A stretch of DNA of 64,000 nucleotides from Simplicispira hankyongi (GCF_003570885.1 NZ_QXJC01000003.1:372001-436000); one strand, 5' to 3'; positions 1-10,063 are shown, counted from the stretch's first letter. Notes: generated by a model not told the origin, from the letters alone. Program-made: numbers and translations.

Positions 1-565
1 CAAGATGCAGCGCCTTGAGCAATTCGCTGCGCTGGGCGCCGTCGATGAGGCGAACGGGAATGCGCTCGCCCACGCCTTCCATACTGCACCAGGCGCTGGC
101 TTTGACGCTCACCAGTGTCGCCGGGCCGCTCAATTGCAGGACGAAGAACTGGTCTTCGTCGAGTGCTTGCCAGGTGCCCGGTCGGACATGCTCGACCAAC
201 GGGCCGCCACTATTGAATGCATAGCTTCTAGCGCCCTTCCACTCTGCGTCAGAGGGCGATTTGAGTGCTGCATTGGGCTGCGCAGTGCAGCGCACACCGG
301 GCGGCAGATGCTGTGCGAAATCAAACACCCATTCGCGCTCGCTGGTCCAGCGGCCCGAGCCCTGGCTGGCAGCAGCGTCACTGCAGGTAATGGCAAACGG
401 TGCTGGCGCCTTGGGATCGCCAAACTGCACCGCCGGCGCGTCGAAGTGCGCCACCACCTGGCGCACGCTGGCCACTTCGCCCTGTGGCGAAAAGCGGCTG
501 GTCTGAAACGCCTGCGCGCTGGCGGTGGCCAGCGCAAGGCCCCAGACAGCGATTCTTATATTCAT
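1..565 (-). CDS. Alpha-2-macroglobulin family protein, N-terminal part (cut by window start)
   Basis: Only the first ~188 residues lie in the window; the gene continues past position 1. The product begins MNIRIAVWGLALATASAQA, a signal peptide with an AQA cleavage site, so it is exported. The next segment (FSPQGEVASVRQVV, then FGDPKAPAPF and an LPPGVRC stretch) resembles the N-terminus of large bacterial alpha-2-macroglobulins, periplasmic protease traps. The frame is open from the ATG at 565 to the window edge. It is divergent from the GGDEF/EAL gene with 38 bp between starts. The thioester and macroglobulin repeats cannot be checked here, so the family call rests on the N-terminus alone. Confidence 0.7.
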   Translation of the reverse strand, partial: MNIRIAVWGLALATASAQAFQTSRFSPQGEVASVRQVVAHFDAPAVQFGDPKAPAPFAITCSDAAASQGSGRWTSEREWVFDFAQHLPPGVRCTAQPNAALKSPSDAEWKGARSYAFNSGGPLVEHVRPGTWQALDEDQFFVLQLSGPATLVSVKASAWCSMEGVGERIPVRLIDGAQRSELLKALHL

Positions 566-603
566 TCTGGTCTCCTCTGCTGAACCACAAGGCGAGCAAA
601 ATA

Positions 604-3600
604 ATGCAGTGCTCGCACGACAGCACCCGTCAATGCCGGAGTCGTGCCATCCTGCCAGCACAATACGCCATGCCCACGCGATTCGACATTCCATTTGGCC
701 AGAACCTGTGTGATGTACTTCACGCGGAACTGGATTTGGTCTGCAGCTTCATGGGGGAAGGTGGGCGCATCGTGGCGTCGAGCGAGCGTGAGCGCATCGG
801 CCACACGCACGCGATGGCGCAGCGCATCATGCAAGGCACGCTGGAAGAATACAGCGTCACCCCGGAGGAGGCCGCCCACTCGGCGACCATGCGCGAGGGC
901 ATCAACATGGGCATCGACCTGGGCGGCCAGCGGGTGGCCTGCTTTGCCATCGCCGGCCCACTGGAGGTGGTGCGCCCTCTGGCGCGGATCGTGCGCTTTT
1001 GTGTGACATCGCTGCTGCAGGTGCGCCCGGAAGTGCCCGCATCGTCTACGTCCACCCCCGCCATTGAACAAGCGCTGGGCAGCAGCGCCCCAAACACCCG
1101 CCTGACCGACCTGCTGGGCCATGCCAGCCAGACCATGGCGTTCAGTCTCAGCCGCCTGCACGACGCCGTCAACTACATTGACCAGGGCATCACGCTCTTC
1201 GACAGCCACCTACAGTTGGTGGTGTGGAACCGGCGGTTTCTCGATCTGATTGGCGTTCCCGAGACTGCGGTTCGCCTTGGCCAGCCGCTGCAAGAGTTGT
1301 TGCAGCGCTACGCAGAAGGCACGGGCCATTCCCCGGCAGAACTGCAGGCCCTGGTGTCCCGCAGGGTAGCGCGAGTGCGCGCGGGCCAACCCAGCGCCTT
1401 CGAGCATCTCAGCCCCCAGGGCACGGTCCTGGCCATCGTGGACCGGCCGCTGCCCGATGGCAGTCTGGTCTCCACCTACACCGATATCACCGATAGGCAC
1501 CGGGCCGACACCGCCATGCGCGCCGCCTACGAAAGCGCCGAGCGACTGGTCGAACAGCGCACCCGCACGCTGACGGATTTTTCCAACCTCTCGTCCGACT
1601 GGTTCTGGGAACAGGACACCGAGTTTCGTTTCATCCGGTTTTTCGGCAACTCACCCGAAAAGCTGCGCCGCGCGCCCAGCTATTTTCTTGGGAAACGGCG
1701 CTGGGATATGCCCATTCAAGGAATCACCGACGACCAGTTGGCCGAGCACATCGCCTGCCACCAGCGGCACGAGCCCTTTCGCCATTTCGAATACGAAATC
1801 GCTGCGGAGGACGGCAGCACACAGTATTTTTCCATCAGCGGCAGCGCCCGGTTTGACGATCAGGGCCGCTTCGAGGGCTACCATGGAACCGGCAGCAATA
1901 TCACCGATCTGCGGCGAGCGGAGTTGGTGATCCGCGAGCGGGAACGCCAATTCGCGCAAATTGTCGATGGCAGCCCACTGGCCACCTTCGTCATCGACGC
2001 ACAGCACCGCATCACCCACTGGAACCGTGCCTGCACCGCGCTGACAGGCAGGGACGCCACCACGATGCTGGGCCGCGACGAGGCTTGGCGCGGCTGGTAC
2101 CCGAGCCCCCAGCCGACCCTGGCCAGTCTGCTGGTCGACCAGGCCCCGGACGATGTGCTCGCCACCCATTACCCCAACGCTCGCTACTCCACCCTGATCG
2201 CAGGCGCGCTGGAGGTCGAAGTATTTCTGGCCAACGTCGCAGAGAACGGGCGCTGGCTGCACATCACGGCCGCCCCGCTGCGCGATGCGCAGAGCCAGCT
2301 GACCGGCGCCATCGAAACCGTGCAGGACGTGACCGAACGGCGGCGCGACCAGCAACTGCTTGAAGACCGCAGCACCGCACTGCAGCACGCCAACCTGGTG
2401 ATGGAAGAGCGCGTTCAGGCGCGCACCGAAGAGCTGTCCCGGCAACTGAGCTTCCTGCACCAGCTGATCGAGGCCATTCCCAGCCCCCTGTTCTACAAGG
2501 ATGCCCAACTGCGCTATCTGGGCTGCAACAGCGCCTTTGAGGCCTTCATCGGAAAGCCTGCGGCAGACATCGTTGGCAAAACGCCCCCTGGCGTTGCGCC
2601 CCAAGCACTGGCCGACCGGTACCTGGCCGCGGACCGGGAGCTTCTGGCGCAGCGTGGGAAGCAAATCTACGAGAGCGCAGTGCGCCATGCGGATGGGACG
2701 CTGCACCAAGTCATTTTCCACAAGGCCACGTTCACCCACCCCGACGGCAGCGTGGGCGGACTGGTCGGCGTCATGCTCGACATCACCGAACGCACGCGCA
2801 TGGAAAATGATCTGCGCCAGGCGGCCACGGTCTTCGACAACATCGCCGAGGGGGTCAGCATTACCGAACGTGATGGCTCCATCATCGCCGTCAACCGCGC
2901 TTTCTGCACCATCACCGGCTACGACCGCGCAGAAGCGATTGGCCAGAACCCCCGCATGCTCCAGTCGGGACGGCACGACCGCAAGTTCTACGCCGACATG
3001 TGGGAGGCCATCACCCGTTACGGCCGTTGGCAGGGCGAGGTCTGGAACCGGCGCAAATCGGGCGACATCTACCCCCAATGGCTGTCCATCACGACGGTGG
3101 ACGCTCCCCTGGGCCAGCCAACGCACTACGTTGCCACGTTCTCGGACATCACGCACCAGAAGCAGAACGAAGAACGCATCCAGTTGCTGGCCTTTTCGGA
3201 CCCACTCACGGGCCTGCCCAACCGGCGCTTGCTGCTGGACCGCCTGGAGCATGCCCTGATCGTGAGCACGCGCAACCAGCGCGGGGGGGCGTTGTTTTTC
3301 ATCGACCTGGACGACTTCAAGGGGCTCAACGATACGCGCGGCCACTACATGGGCGACCTGCTGCTGCAGCAGGTCGCCCAGCGCCTGGTAGGCTGCGTGC
3401 GCAAAGGCGATACCGTGGCCCGGCTCGGAGGTGATGAATTCGTCATCATGCTCGAGGGCCTGAGCCAGGATGCTCTGCAGGCCGTGAAACAGGCCGAAGC
3501 AGTCGGGGCCACCATCCTGCTCGCCCTCAATGAGCCCTACGTGCTGCAGGGCAGCGCGCACCACAATACGCCCAGCATTGGCGTGACGCTGTTTGGGCAG

Positions 3601-4521
3601 TCCCAGGGCTCGGTGGAAGAATTGCTCAAACAGGCCGATCTCGCAATGTACCGCGCCAAGGCCTCGGGGCGAAATGCCTTGTGCTTCTTCGACCCGCAGA
3701 TGCAGTCCGTGCTGGCCGAACGGGTGGCGCTCGAAAAGGAATTGCGCATCGCGCTGCAGCGCCAGGATTTCGTCCTGCACTACCAGCCCCAGGTCAACGG
3801 GGCAGGCGCCATGGTGGGCGTGGAGGCCCTGGTGCGCTGGCAGCATCCGCAGCACGCCCTGATCTCACCGCTCGACTTTATTCCACTGGCAGAGGACACC
3901 GGCCTGATCCTGCCCCTGGGCCGCTGGGTGCTGGAAACCGCCTGCAGGCAACTGGCCGCGTGGGCAGAGCGTGGCAACCGCCAGCACCTGACGATGGCCG
4001 TGAATGTGAGTGCCCGGCAGTTCCACCATGCCGATTTTGTCGAGCAGGTGCTCACGGTGCTGCAGGAGACCGGCGCCAACCCTCAGCGGCTCAAACTTGA
4101 GCTGACGGAAAGCCTGCTCATCACCAATGTCGAGGAAGTGATCGCGAAAATGAGCGCCCTCAAGGCCCGGGGCGTGTGCTTCTCGCTGGATGATTTCGGC
4201 ACGGGCTATTCGTCGCTGGCCTACCTCAAGCGCCTGCCCCTGGACCAACTGAAAATCGACCAGGGCTTTGTCTCCCATGTGCTGACCGACGCCAACGATG
4301 CCGCCATTGCCCGCATGATCGTCGCCTTGTCGGAGAGCCTGGGGCTGGAGGTCATTGCCGAAGGGGTCGAGCAGGCCGAACAGCGCGATTTTCTGGCGCA
4401 GCACGGCTGCCAGACCTACCAGGGCTACTTCTTTAGCCGGCCCCTTCCCATCCAGGACCTGGAGGCTTATATCGAGGCCTGCCAGGCCACACCTTTTGCA
4501 CTGGCAGGCGAAGGCATCTGA
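604..4521 (+). CDS. Sugar-diacid-recognition / PAS / GGDEF / EAL hybrid c-di-GMP protein
   Basis: Predicted cyclic-di-GMP enzyme of ~1305 residues without an obvious membrane segment. Residues ~25-150 resemble the CdaR-type sugar diacid recognition domain (GEGGRIVASSERERIGHTH). About five PAS-like domains follow (~200-300, 320-440, 450-580, 620-740, 745-870), then GGDEF (~870-1030; intact RLGGDEF near 940) and EAL (~1045-1300; GVEALVRW near 1072, DDFGTGYSSLAYLKRL, ending QGYFFSRPLP). Both catalytic signatures look intact, so it could make and degrade c-di-GMP, with one domain possibly regulatory. The ATG at 604 follows AAGGCGAG by 7 nt; ATG 670 (MPTRFDIPFG) fits the family N-terminus better but has no clear ribosome-binding site. 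Confidence 0.88.
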   Translation: MQCSHDSTRQCRSRAILPAQYAMPTRFDIPFGQNLCDVLHAELDLVCSFMGEGGRIVASSERERIGHTHAMAQRIMQGTLEEYSVTPEEAAHSATMREGINMGIDLGGQRVACFAIAGPLEVVRPLARIVRFCVTSLLQVRPEVPASSTSTPAIEQALGSSAPNTRLTDLLGHASQTMAFSLSRLHDAVNYIDQGITLFDSHLQLVVWNRRFLDLIGVPETAVRLGQPLQELLQRYAEGTGHSPAELQALVSRRVARVRAGQPSAFEHLSPQGTVLAIVDRPLPDGSLVSTYTDITDRHRADTAMRAAYESAERLVEQRTRTLTDFSNLSSDWFWEQDTEFRFIRFFGNSPEKLRRAPSYFLGKRRWDMPIQGITDDQLAEHIACHQRHEPFRHFEYEIAAEDGSTQYFSISGSARFDDQGRFEGYHGTGSNITDLRRAELVIRERERQFAQIVDGSPLATFVIDAQHRITHWNRACTALTGRDATTMLGRDEAWRGWYPSPQPTLASLLVDQAPDDVLATHYPNARYSTLIAGALEVEVFLANVAENGRWLHITAAPLRDAQSQLTGAIETVQDVTERRRDQQLLEDRSTALQHANLVMEERVQARTEELSRQLSFLHQLIEAIPSPLFYKDAQLRYLGCNSAFEAFIGKPAADIVGKTPPGVAPQALADRYLAADRELLAQRGKQIYESAVRHADGTLHQVIFHKATFTHPDGSVGGLVGVMLDITERTRMENDLRQAATVFDNIAEGVSITERDGSIIAVNRAFCTITGYDRAEAIGQNPRMLQSGRHDRKFYADMWEAITRYGRWQGEVWNRRKSGDIYPQWLSITTVDAPLGQPTHYVATFSDITHQKQNEERIQLLAFSDPLTGLPNRRLLLDRLEHALIVSTRNQRGGALFFIDLDDFKGLNDTRGHYMGDLLLQQVAQRLVGCVRKGDTVARLGGDEFVIMLEGLSQDALQAVKQAEAVGATILLALNEPYVLQGSAHHNTPSIGVTLFGQSQGSVEELLKQADLAMYRAKASGRNALCFFDPQMQSVLAERVALEKELRIALQRQDFVLHYQPQVNGAGAMVGVEALVRWQHPQHALISPLDFIPLAEDTGLILPLGRWVLETACRQLAAWAERGNRQHLTMAVNVSARQFHHADFVEQVLTVLQETGANPQRLKLELTESLLITNVEEVIAKMSALKARGVCFSLDDFGTGYSSLAYLKRLPLDQLKIDQGFVSHVLTDANDAAIARMIVALSESLGLEVIAEGVEQAEQRDFLAQHGCQTYQGYFFSRPLPIQDLEAYIEACQATPFALAGEGI

Positions 4522-4614
4522 GGCCGTCCAGGCTGGCGCTGGTTCCGCGTGGCCTGATGGACGAAACCGGCATGGGGAGCGGGCGGCGCTGCACCCACCT
4601 GCGACCAGGCCGGC

Positions 4615-5604
4615 CTACTGCGGCTGAAAGCCGCTGGTCTGGATGATGCGCGTCCAGGCCTTGGTGTAGGCGTGCTCGCGCACCGCCAGTTGTGCACCGG
4701 TCATGTAGTCCACCGTCAGGCCCAACGCGACGAGTTGCGTGCGCACCTCGGGCAGCGCCAGCACCTTGGCCACGCTGTCCGAGAGCCGCTTGACCTCGGC
4801 GGCCGGCGTGCCTTTGGGGGCGTAGATACCGTAATACGGCAGGTCTTCAAACCCCTTGAGGCCGAGCTCATCAAACGTGGGAACATTCGGCAGCGCCGCC
4901 TGGCGCTGGGTGCCCAGCACAGCCACCACCCGGATCTTGCCGGCACGGTGGTTTTCAATGAAGTCCTGCACCGAACCCACGCCCGCATGGATCTGGTTGC
5001 CGAGCATGTCGGTCACCATGGGCGCGCTGCCGCGGTAGGGGGCGGACACCAGATCGAGCTTGTATTTGTCGGCAATGACCTTCACCAGAAACTCGGGTGT
5101 GGAAGCAGGCGCCGGAATACCCACCGCGTCCTTGCCGCCGTTCTTCGCTTTGACCCAATCCACGTAGGCGGCAAAGCTGTTGGCCGGCGTGCCGCCTGAC
5201 ACGGCAAAGGCGTTGACGAAGGTGGCGATACCGGCCACGGGCACGAAATCGGTCTCGGGCGCGTAGCCGGGGTTTTTGACCACCAGCGGAAGAATGGAAA
5301 TGGTGTGGTCGTGCGAGAGGAACAGCACGCTGCCATCCGCCGGCGCGGCCTTGAGCGCCTGCGCCGCAATCTGCCCGCCCGCACCGGGCCGGTTTTCCAC
5401 CAGCACCTCGGTGCCCAGCGGCGTGCGCAACTTGGCGGCCAGCAGACGGGCAATGGCGTCCGAGCCGCCGCCGGCCGGGAAGCCGACCATCAGACGAATG
5501 GGTTTGGCACCCTGCGCGAACGCGCTGCACAGGGCCAGGCTGGCGCCCAGGGCGGCGGTGGTGCGCAAGGCGCGCGAGATCAGGCTGCGGCGAGACGGGG
5601 ACAT
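4615..5604 (-). CDS. Bug-family tripartite tricarboxylate transporter substrate-binding protein
   Basis: Periplasmic solute-binding protein of 329 residues. A signal peptide (RRSLISRALRTTAALGASLA, ending SAFAQ) leads into KPIRLMVGFPAGGGSDAIAR, the hallmark of the Bug/TctC family, then VLVENRPGAGGQ. These proteins are very abundant in Comamonadaceae and Bordetella and usually bind small carboxylates; the ligand cannot be predicted. No TctA/TctB membrane genes are adjacent, so it is an orphan receptor. Start at 5604 is supported by AAAGGAG 8 nt upstream; an in-frame ATG further upstream would precede the signal peptide. It lies downstream of argH on the same strand, separated by a palindromic repeat, so co-transcription is doubtful. 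Confidence 0.88.
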   Translation of the reverse strand: MSPSRRSLISRALRTTAALGASLALCSAFAQGAKPIRLMVGFPAGGGSDAIARLLAAKLRTPLGTEVLVENRPGAGGQIAAQALKAAPADGSVLFLSHDHTISILPLVVKNPGYAPETDFVPVAGIATFVNAFAVSGGTPANSFAAYVDWVKAKNGGKDAVGIPAPASTPEFLVKVIADKYKLDLVSAPYRGSAPMVTDMLGNQIHAGVGSVQDFIENHRAGKIRVVAVLGTQRQAALPNVPTFDELGLKGFEDLPYYGIYAPKGTPAAEVKRLSDSVAKVLALPEVRTQLVALGLTVDYMTGAQLAVREHAYTKAWTRIIQTSGFQPQ

Positions 5605-5670
5605 CGGCGGAACTCCTTTGGCGGGAAAAAATGGGCGCTGCCACACGCTGCCGCTAGGACAGCCGTGCGT

Positions 5671-5740
5671 TAAAAACTATTGTTTTGATAGCTATAAGCG
5701 CTTATGCATCAAGCGCTAGAGGCCAATTTCATTCAAAATT
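5671..5740. repeat. Palindromic intergenic repeat, family 1, copy a
   Basis: AT-rich ~70-bp element between argH and the Bug gene. Its core is an inverted repeat (AAGCGCTTATGCATCAAGCGCT) followed by AGAGGCC. It is one of eight related copies in the window. Confidence 0.8.
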
Positions 5741-5741
5741 C

Positions 5742-7241
5742 CTAGCCCAGGCGCGCCTGGTGCCGCGCAATCTGCATTCTGACCTGTGCGGGCGCCGTTC
5801 CGCCCAGAGTGCTGCGCGCGTCGAGCGAGCCGCGCAGGCTCAGCACGCCGTACACGTCCTTGTCGATTTGGGGGTGAAAGCCCTGCAGCACCGAGAGCGG
5901 CAGCTCCGACAAATCGCAGCCGTGGGATTGCGCCGCTTTCACAGCGTGCGCCACGGTTTCGTGGGCGTCGCGAAACGGCAAACCCTTTTTCACCAGGTAG
6001 TCGGCCAGGTCGGTGGCCGTGGCGTAGCCCTTGCGTGCCGCGTCTTCCATGGGCTGCGCATTGACGGTGATGCCGCCACTCTTCTCGCCGGTGGCCGCAT
6101 CCAACTGGCCGCCGATCATTTCGGCAAAGATACGCAGCGTGTCCTTGAGCGTGTCCACGGTGTCGAACAAGGGCTCTTTGTCTTCCTGGTTGTCCTTGTT
6201 GTAGGCCAGCGGCTGGCCTTTCATCAGCGTGATCAGCGCCATCAAATGGCCGACCACGCGGCCGGCCTTGCCGCGCGCCAGTTCGGGCACGTCGGGGTTT
6301 TTCTTCTGCGGCATGATCGACGAGCCGGTGGTGAAGCGGTCGGCAATGCGGATGAAGGCGAAGTTCTGGCTCATCCACAGCACCAGTTCTTCCGACAGAC
6401 GGCTGATGTGCACCATCACCAGGCTGGCGGCAGCGGCAAATTCAATGGCGAAATCACGGTCACTCACGGCGTCCAGGCTGTTCTGGCAGACGCGCGCCGC
6501 GCCGCTTTCATCGACCATGCCCAGCGTGCGCGCCACGCGCTCGCGGTCCAGCGGGTAGGTGGTGCCGGCGAGCGCCGCGCTGCCCAGCGGCAGCACGTTG
6601 ACGCGGCGGCGCACGTCCTGCATGCGCTCGGCATCACGCGCAAACATCTCCACATAGGCCAGCAGGTGGTGGGCAAAGCTCACCGGCTGCGCCACCTGCA
6701 GATGCGTAAAGCCGGGCAGGATGACTTCCACATTGCGGCCAGCAACTTCAACCAGGGCGCGTTGCAGATCGGCGAGCAGCGCGGCAATCATGTCGATCTC
6801 GCCGCGCAGCCACAGGCGCACGTCGGTGGCGACCTGGTCGTTGCGGCTGCGGCCTGTGTGCAGGCGCTTGCCGGCGTCGCCGACCAATTGCGTCAGGCGC
6901 GCCTCTATGTTGAGGTGCACGTCTTCGAGGTCGAGCTTCCACTCGAACTGGCCAGCTTCGATTTCAGCGCGAATGGCGACCATGCCGCGCACGATGTCGG
7001 CGTGGTCGGCGGCGCCAATGATGTTTTGCGCGGCCAGCATCTCCGCGTGGGCCAGGCTCCCCTCAATGTCGGCACGCCACAGGCGCTGGTCGAAAAATAC
7101 GCTGGCGGTGTAGCGTTTGACCAGATCGCTCATGGGCTCGGAAAACAGCGCCGACCAGGCCTGGGCCTTGGTGTCGAGCTGGTTGGCAGAAGGGGCGGAG
7201 TCGCTGCCGGCAGGCGCGATTTGGTCTTGGCTGGTGGGCAT
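5742..7241 (-). CDS. argH: Argininosuccinate lyase
   Basis: Last step of arginine biosynthesis: cleaves argininosuccinate to arginine and fumarate in the cytosol. The 499-residue product carries the fumarase/aspartase superfamily signature [16 protein letters not shown], plus [16 protein letters not shown] and [18 protein letters not shown]. The ATG at 7241 (MPTSQDQ) was chosen over an upstream in-frame start at 7307, because the longer form adds an unconserved leader that would overlap the divergent histidine kinase gene. Even so the N-terminus is about 30 residues longer than usual and rich in A, S and P, so the true start could be further in. It is divergent from the kinase with 51 bp between starts. 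Confidence 0.95.
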   Translation of the reverse strand: MPTSQDQIAPAGSDSAPSANQLDTKAQAWSALFSEPMSDLVKRYTASVFFDQRLWRADIEGSLAHAEMLAAQNIIGAADHADIVRGMVAIRAEIEAGQFEWKLDLEDVHLNIEARLTQLVGDAGKRLHTGRSRNDQVATDVRLWLRGEIDMIAALLADLQRALVEVAGRNVEVILPGFTHLQVAQPVSFAHHLLAYVEMFARDAERMQDVRRRVNVLPLGSAALAGTTYPLDRERVARTLGMVDESGAARVCQNSLDAVSDRDFAIEFAAAASLVMVHISRLSEELVLWMSQNFAFIRIADRFTTGSSIMPQKKNPDVPELARGKAGRVVGHLMALITLMKGQPLAYNKDNQEDKEPLFDTVDTLKDTLRIFAEMIGGQLDAATGEKSGGITVNAQPMEDAARKGYATATDLADYLVKKGLPFRDAHETVAHAVKAAQSHGCDLSELPLSVLQGFHPQIDKDVYGVLSLRGSLDARSTLGGTAPAQVRMQIARHQARLG

Positions 7242-7292
7242 GGCAGGGCAATAATCGCGCACCCACGACAGCCGGACCACCCGGATGCCGCA

Positions 7293-8405
7293 ATGCACGA
7301 GACGCAAATTTTATCGACCCTTCCCGGAGTGCCCGATCCAGCGCCCAAGTCGCGGGAGCACGCACGCGTGCTGGTCTTCGATGCCTGCGACCTGGGCGTG
7401 GTGCTGCGCGCGGTGTTGTTCGTCGAACTGGTGCTCGCCGTGGGCGTGATGTTTGGCGCGCAAAACCCGATCGACTGGCTCGCCCGCCTCTCGCTGCTGA
7501 CGGGGGGCACCCTGCCCGCAACCCTCGCCTGGCTGGTGGCCGCCTGCAGCGCCAAACGGCTGCTCGCACGCCTGCCGGTGCGCGTCCAATACCTGGTTGG
7601 CGTGCTGCTGGGCGCGCTCGCCGGCCTGTGGGCCTGCACCATATTGGCCATGGTGGGCATCGCCGCACCGCCACCGTGGTGGGCAAGCGCTGCCAGCGGC
7701 GCGCTGCTCGCCGCCCTGCTGGTGGCGGCCCTGGCGCTGCGCGCTCGCGGGCGCACGCCAGCGGCGACCACCGCGCGGCTGACCGAGCTGCAGTCGCGCA
7801 TTCGCCCGCACTTTTTGTTCAACACACTCAACAGCGCCATCGCCTTGGTGCGCGAAGACCCGTCCAGGGCCGAGTCGCTGCTAGAAGACCTCAGCGACCT
7901 GTTCCGCCATGCCCTAGTCGAACAAGGCGAATCGGTCACGCTGGCCGAGGAACTGGTGCTGGCGCAGCGCTACCTCGCCATCGAACAGGTGCGCTTTGGC
8001 GAGCGGCTGCAGGTGCAGTGGCAGATCGACCCGCGCGCCGGCAGCGCTCTGTTGCCGCCACTTCTGCTGCAGCCGCTGGTGGAAAACGCCGTCAAGCACG
8101 GCGTCGAGCCCAGCAACTGGGGCGGGCGCCTGCGCGTCTGTACCGAACTGCGCGGCAGCCGCGTGATCATCCGCATCACCAACACTCTGCCCGCCGAGCG
8201 CGCGCGCACAAGTGACGCCGCACCGGGCCACGGCATTGCGCTCGCCAATGTGCGCGCCCGCCTGGCGCTGCTGCACGATGTGCAGGCCGAATTCAGTGCT
8301 GGCATACGCGGCGCTGTGTACGAGGTGCGGCTTTCAATCCCCCCCGCACGGCCAAAGCAGCCAGCAGGTGAGGCCCGCACGGCCAAAACAGGACGCGCAC
8401 CATGA
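7293..8405 (+). CDS. LytS/YehU-type membrane sensor histidine kinase
   Basis: Predicted inner-membrane sensor kinase of 370 residues. The first ~150 hold about four hydrophobic segments ([52 protein letters not shown]). The His_kinase domain follows with [18 protein letters not shown], where the His is the predicted phosphoacceptor, and [16 protein letters not shown] as the ATPase N-box. It overlaps the response regulator gene by 4 nt (ATGA), so they form a translationally coupled pair, similar to the Pseudomonas AlgZ/AlgR pair that also sits by argH. The much longer open frame upstream of 7293 is only the antisense of argH. Confidence 0.9.
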   Translation: MHETQILSTLPGVPDPAPKSREHARVLVFDACDLGVVLRAVLFVELVLAVGVMFGAQNPIDWLARLSLLTGGTLPATLAWLVAACSAKRLLARLPVRVQYLVGVLLGALAGLWACTILAMVGIAAPPPWWASAASGALLAALLVAALALRARGRTPAATTARLTELQSRIRPHFLFNTLNSAIALVREDPSRAESLLEDLSDLFRHALVEQGESVTLAEELVLAQRYLAIEQVRFGERLQVQWQIDPRAGSALLPPLLLQPLVENAVKHGVEPSNWGGRLRVCTELRGSRVIIRITNTLPAERARTSDAAPGHGIALANVRARLALLHDVQAEFSAGIRGAVYEVRLSIPPARPKQPAGEARTAKTGRAP

Positions 8406-9157
8406 ACATTCTCATCGTGGACGACGAAGCGCTGGCGCGCCGGCGCCTGGCCACGCTGCTGGCCGATTGCGGCGCGATGCCGCCGCACCGTGTCGTTGAG
8501 GCGGCCAGCAGCGCCGAGGCCCTGGCACTGCTCACGCCAGGTGACGGTCGCGGGGTCGATCTGGTGCTGCTTGACATCCACATGCCGGGGCTTGATGGCC
8601 TGGCACTGGCGCACCGCCTGCGCGCGCTCGCCCGGCCACCCGCCATTGTCTTTGTCACAGCACATGCCGAGCACGCCGTCAGCGCTTTCGAGCTGGAGGC
8701 GCTCGATTACCTCACCAAACCCGTGCGCCTGGAGCGCCTGCAGCAGGCCCTGGCCAAGGCACAGCGCCTGCGCAACCCATCCGGCCACGCACCGGCATCT
8801 GCCGCGGCAGCGCCCGGTGAGAGCCTGTTGATTCAAGACCTCGGCCGCACCGAGCGCGTGCCGCTGGCCGAAGTGTTGCTGTGCAAGGCCGAGCTCAAGT
8901 ACGTCACGCTGCGCACCGCGGCGCGCAGCTACGTGCTCGACAGCACCCTGGCGGAGCTGGAATCTCGCCACGCCGCGCACCTGATGCGCGTGCACCGCAA
9001 TGCGCTGGTGGCGCGCAGCGCCGTGCGGGCGCTGGAGCGCTACTTTGACGCGGAGGAAGGCGAAGGCTGGGCGGTGCGCCTGGCGGGCCTGGCCGACCTG
9101 GTGCCGGTCTCGCGCCGCCAGGTGGCTGCCGTGCGCGAGGCCATCGCTGGCAGTTAG
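8402..9157 (+). CDS. LytTR-family response regulator (AlgR-like)
   Basis: DNA-binding response regulator of 251 residues. The receiver domain (1-120) has acidic residues in IVDDEALARR, the predicted phospho-Asp in LVLLDIHMPGLDGL and the Lys in LDYLTKPVRL. A LytTR domain occupies ~145-250 (LLCKAELKYVTLRT; HLMRVHRNALV; VPVSRRQVAAVRE). It is coupled to the sensor kinase by a 4-nt overlap. The TAG stop is the first triplet of a family-1 palindromic repeat. In related genomes hemC often follows this pair; here the next gene is hisF in the opposite orientation. Confidence 0.92.
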   Translation: MNILIVDDEALARRRLATLLADCGAMPPHRVVEAASSAEALALLTPGDGRGVDLVLLDIHMPGLDGLALAHRLRALARPPAIVFVTAHAEHAVSAFELEALDYLTKPVRLERLQQALAKAQRLRNPSGHAPASAAAAPGESLLIQDLGRTERVPLAEVLLCKAELKYVTLRTAARSYVLDSTLAELESRHAAHLMRVHRNALVARSAVRALERYFDAEEGEGWAVRLAGLADLVPVSRRQVAAVREAIAGS

Positions 9158-9226
9158 CTATCAAAAGTAGAGCTTTTACCGCTTACTGCATAAGCGCTAG
9201 GGCCGTATTTCTATTGAAATTTTGGC
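9155..9226. repeat. Palindromic intergenic repeat, family 1, copy b
   Basis: Lies between the convergent response regulator and hisF genes and supplies the regulator stop codon. The core is diverged (CGCTTACTGCATAAGCGCTAG). Between converging genes it may act as a bidirectional transcription end; that is inference. Confidence 0.75.
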
Positions 9227-9232
9227 TGCGAG

Positions 9233-10018
9233 CTATGCGGCCAGACGAACCGGAATCCCGCGCGCCGCCATCGCCCGCTTCGCTTCTTGCACCGTGAATT
9301 CGCCGTAATGGAAGATGCTCGCGGCCAGCACCGCGTCAGCGCCGCCGATCTGGATGCCATCGCACAAGTGTTCCAGGGTGCCAACGCCGCCCGACGCAAT
9401 CACCGGCACGGAAACCGCATCGCTCACCGCACGGGTGAGCTCCAGATCGAAACCGGCCTTGGTGCCGTCCCGGTCCATGCTGGTGAGCAGAATTTCACCC
9501 GCGCCGCGTGCGGCCATGTCGCGCGCCCAGGCGACAGCGTCAAGCCCGGTGTTCCTGCGCCCACCGTGGCTGTAGACATCCCAGCCAGCGCCGCGCGCGG
9601 CCAGGTCTTCGCCCTGGCGGCGTTTGGCGTCAATGGCCACCACGATGCACTGCGCACCGTAGCGGTCGGACACCGCATTGATGACGTCCGGGTTGGCAAT
9701 GGCGGCGGAGTTGAAGCTCGTCTTGTCGGCTCCGGCATTGAGCAGCCGGCGCACATCTTCCACCGTGCGCACGCCGCCCCCTACAGTGAGCGGAATGAAC
9801 ACCTGGCTGGCCACGGCCTCAATCATGTGCAGGATCAGGTCGCGCCCATCGCTGGTGGCGGTGATATCGAGGAAGGTCAGCTCGTCCGCCCCCTGGGCGT
9901 TGTAGCGCGCGGCGATCTCCACCGGATCGCCGGCGTCGCGCAGTTCGACGAAGTTGACACCCTTGACGACGCGGCCACCGGTGACGTCCAGGCAGGGAAT
10001 GATGCGTTTGGCAAGCAT
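9233..10018 (-). CDS. hisF: Imidazole glycerol phosphate synthase, cyclase subunit
   Basis: Cyclase subunit of the HisHF complex, making IGP and AICAR from PRFAR in histidine synthesis. The 261-residue TIM barrel starts [20 protein letters not shown] and has [17 protein letters not shown] and [13 protein letters not shown], matching family length. Start at 10018 is the conserved MLAKRIIPC start; the longer open frame is unconserved. It is stranded 17.5 kb from hisA, with the polysaccharide island between them, and no hisI/hisE follows it. A candidate extended -10 just upstream suggests it now has its own promoter. Confidence 0.97.
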   Translation of the reverse strand: MLAKRIIPCLDVTGGRVVKGVNFVELRDAGDPVEIAARYNAQGADELTFLDITATSDGRDLILHMIEAVASQVFIPLTVGGGVRTVEDVRRLLNAGADKTSFNSAAIANPDVINAVSDRYGAQCIVVAIDAKRRQGEDLAARGAGWDVYSHGGRRNTGLDAVAWARDMAARGAGEILLTSMDRDGTKAGFDLELTRAVSDAVSVPVIASGGVGTLEHLCDGIQIGGADAVLAASIFHYGEFTVQEAKRAMAARGIPVRLAA

Positions 10019-10054
10019 GGCGGGATAACTCTGGCGGTTGAAAGCGAGGCGCGC

Positions 10055-10063
10055 AAGATAGCA
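10055..10063 (-). promoter_or_regulatory. Candidate extended -10 promoter for hisF
   Basis: On the minus strand TGC-TATCTT (extended -10) lies ~37 nt upstream of the hisF ATG. No convincing -35 was found, so this is a weak prediction, but an isolated hisF needs a promoter in this 239-bp divergent gap. Confidence 0.35.

Noticed and set aside
1651-3855. 734-codon open frame on the minus strand opposite the GGDEF/EAL gene
   Set aside because: It mirrors a high-GC gene whose plus-strand frame has clear PAS, GGDEF and EAL motifs; the antisense product has no recognisable family features.
5685-7292. In-frame 5' extension of the histidine kinase gene (906 codons in total)
   Set aside because: The extension is antisense to argH and reads as shadow sequence; the kinase homology and a plausible ATG begin at 7293.
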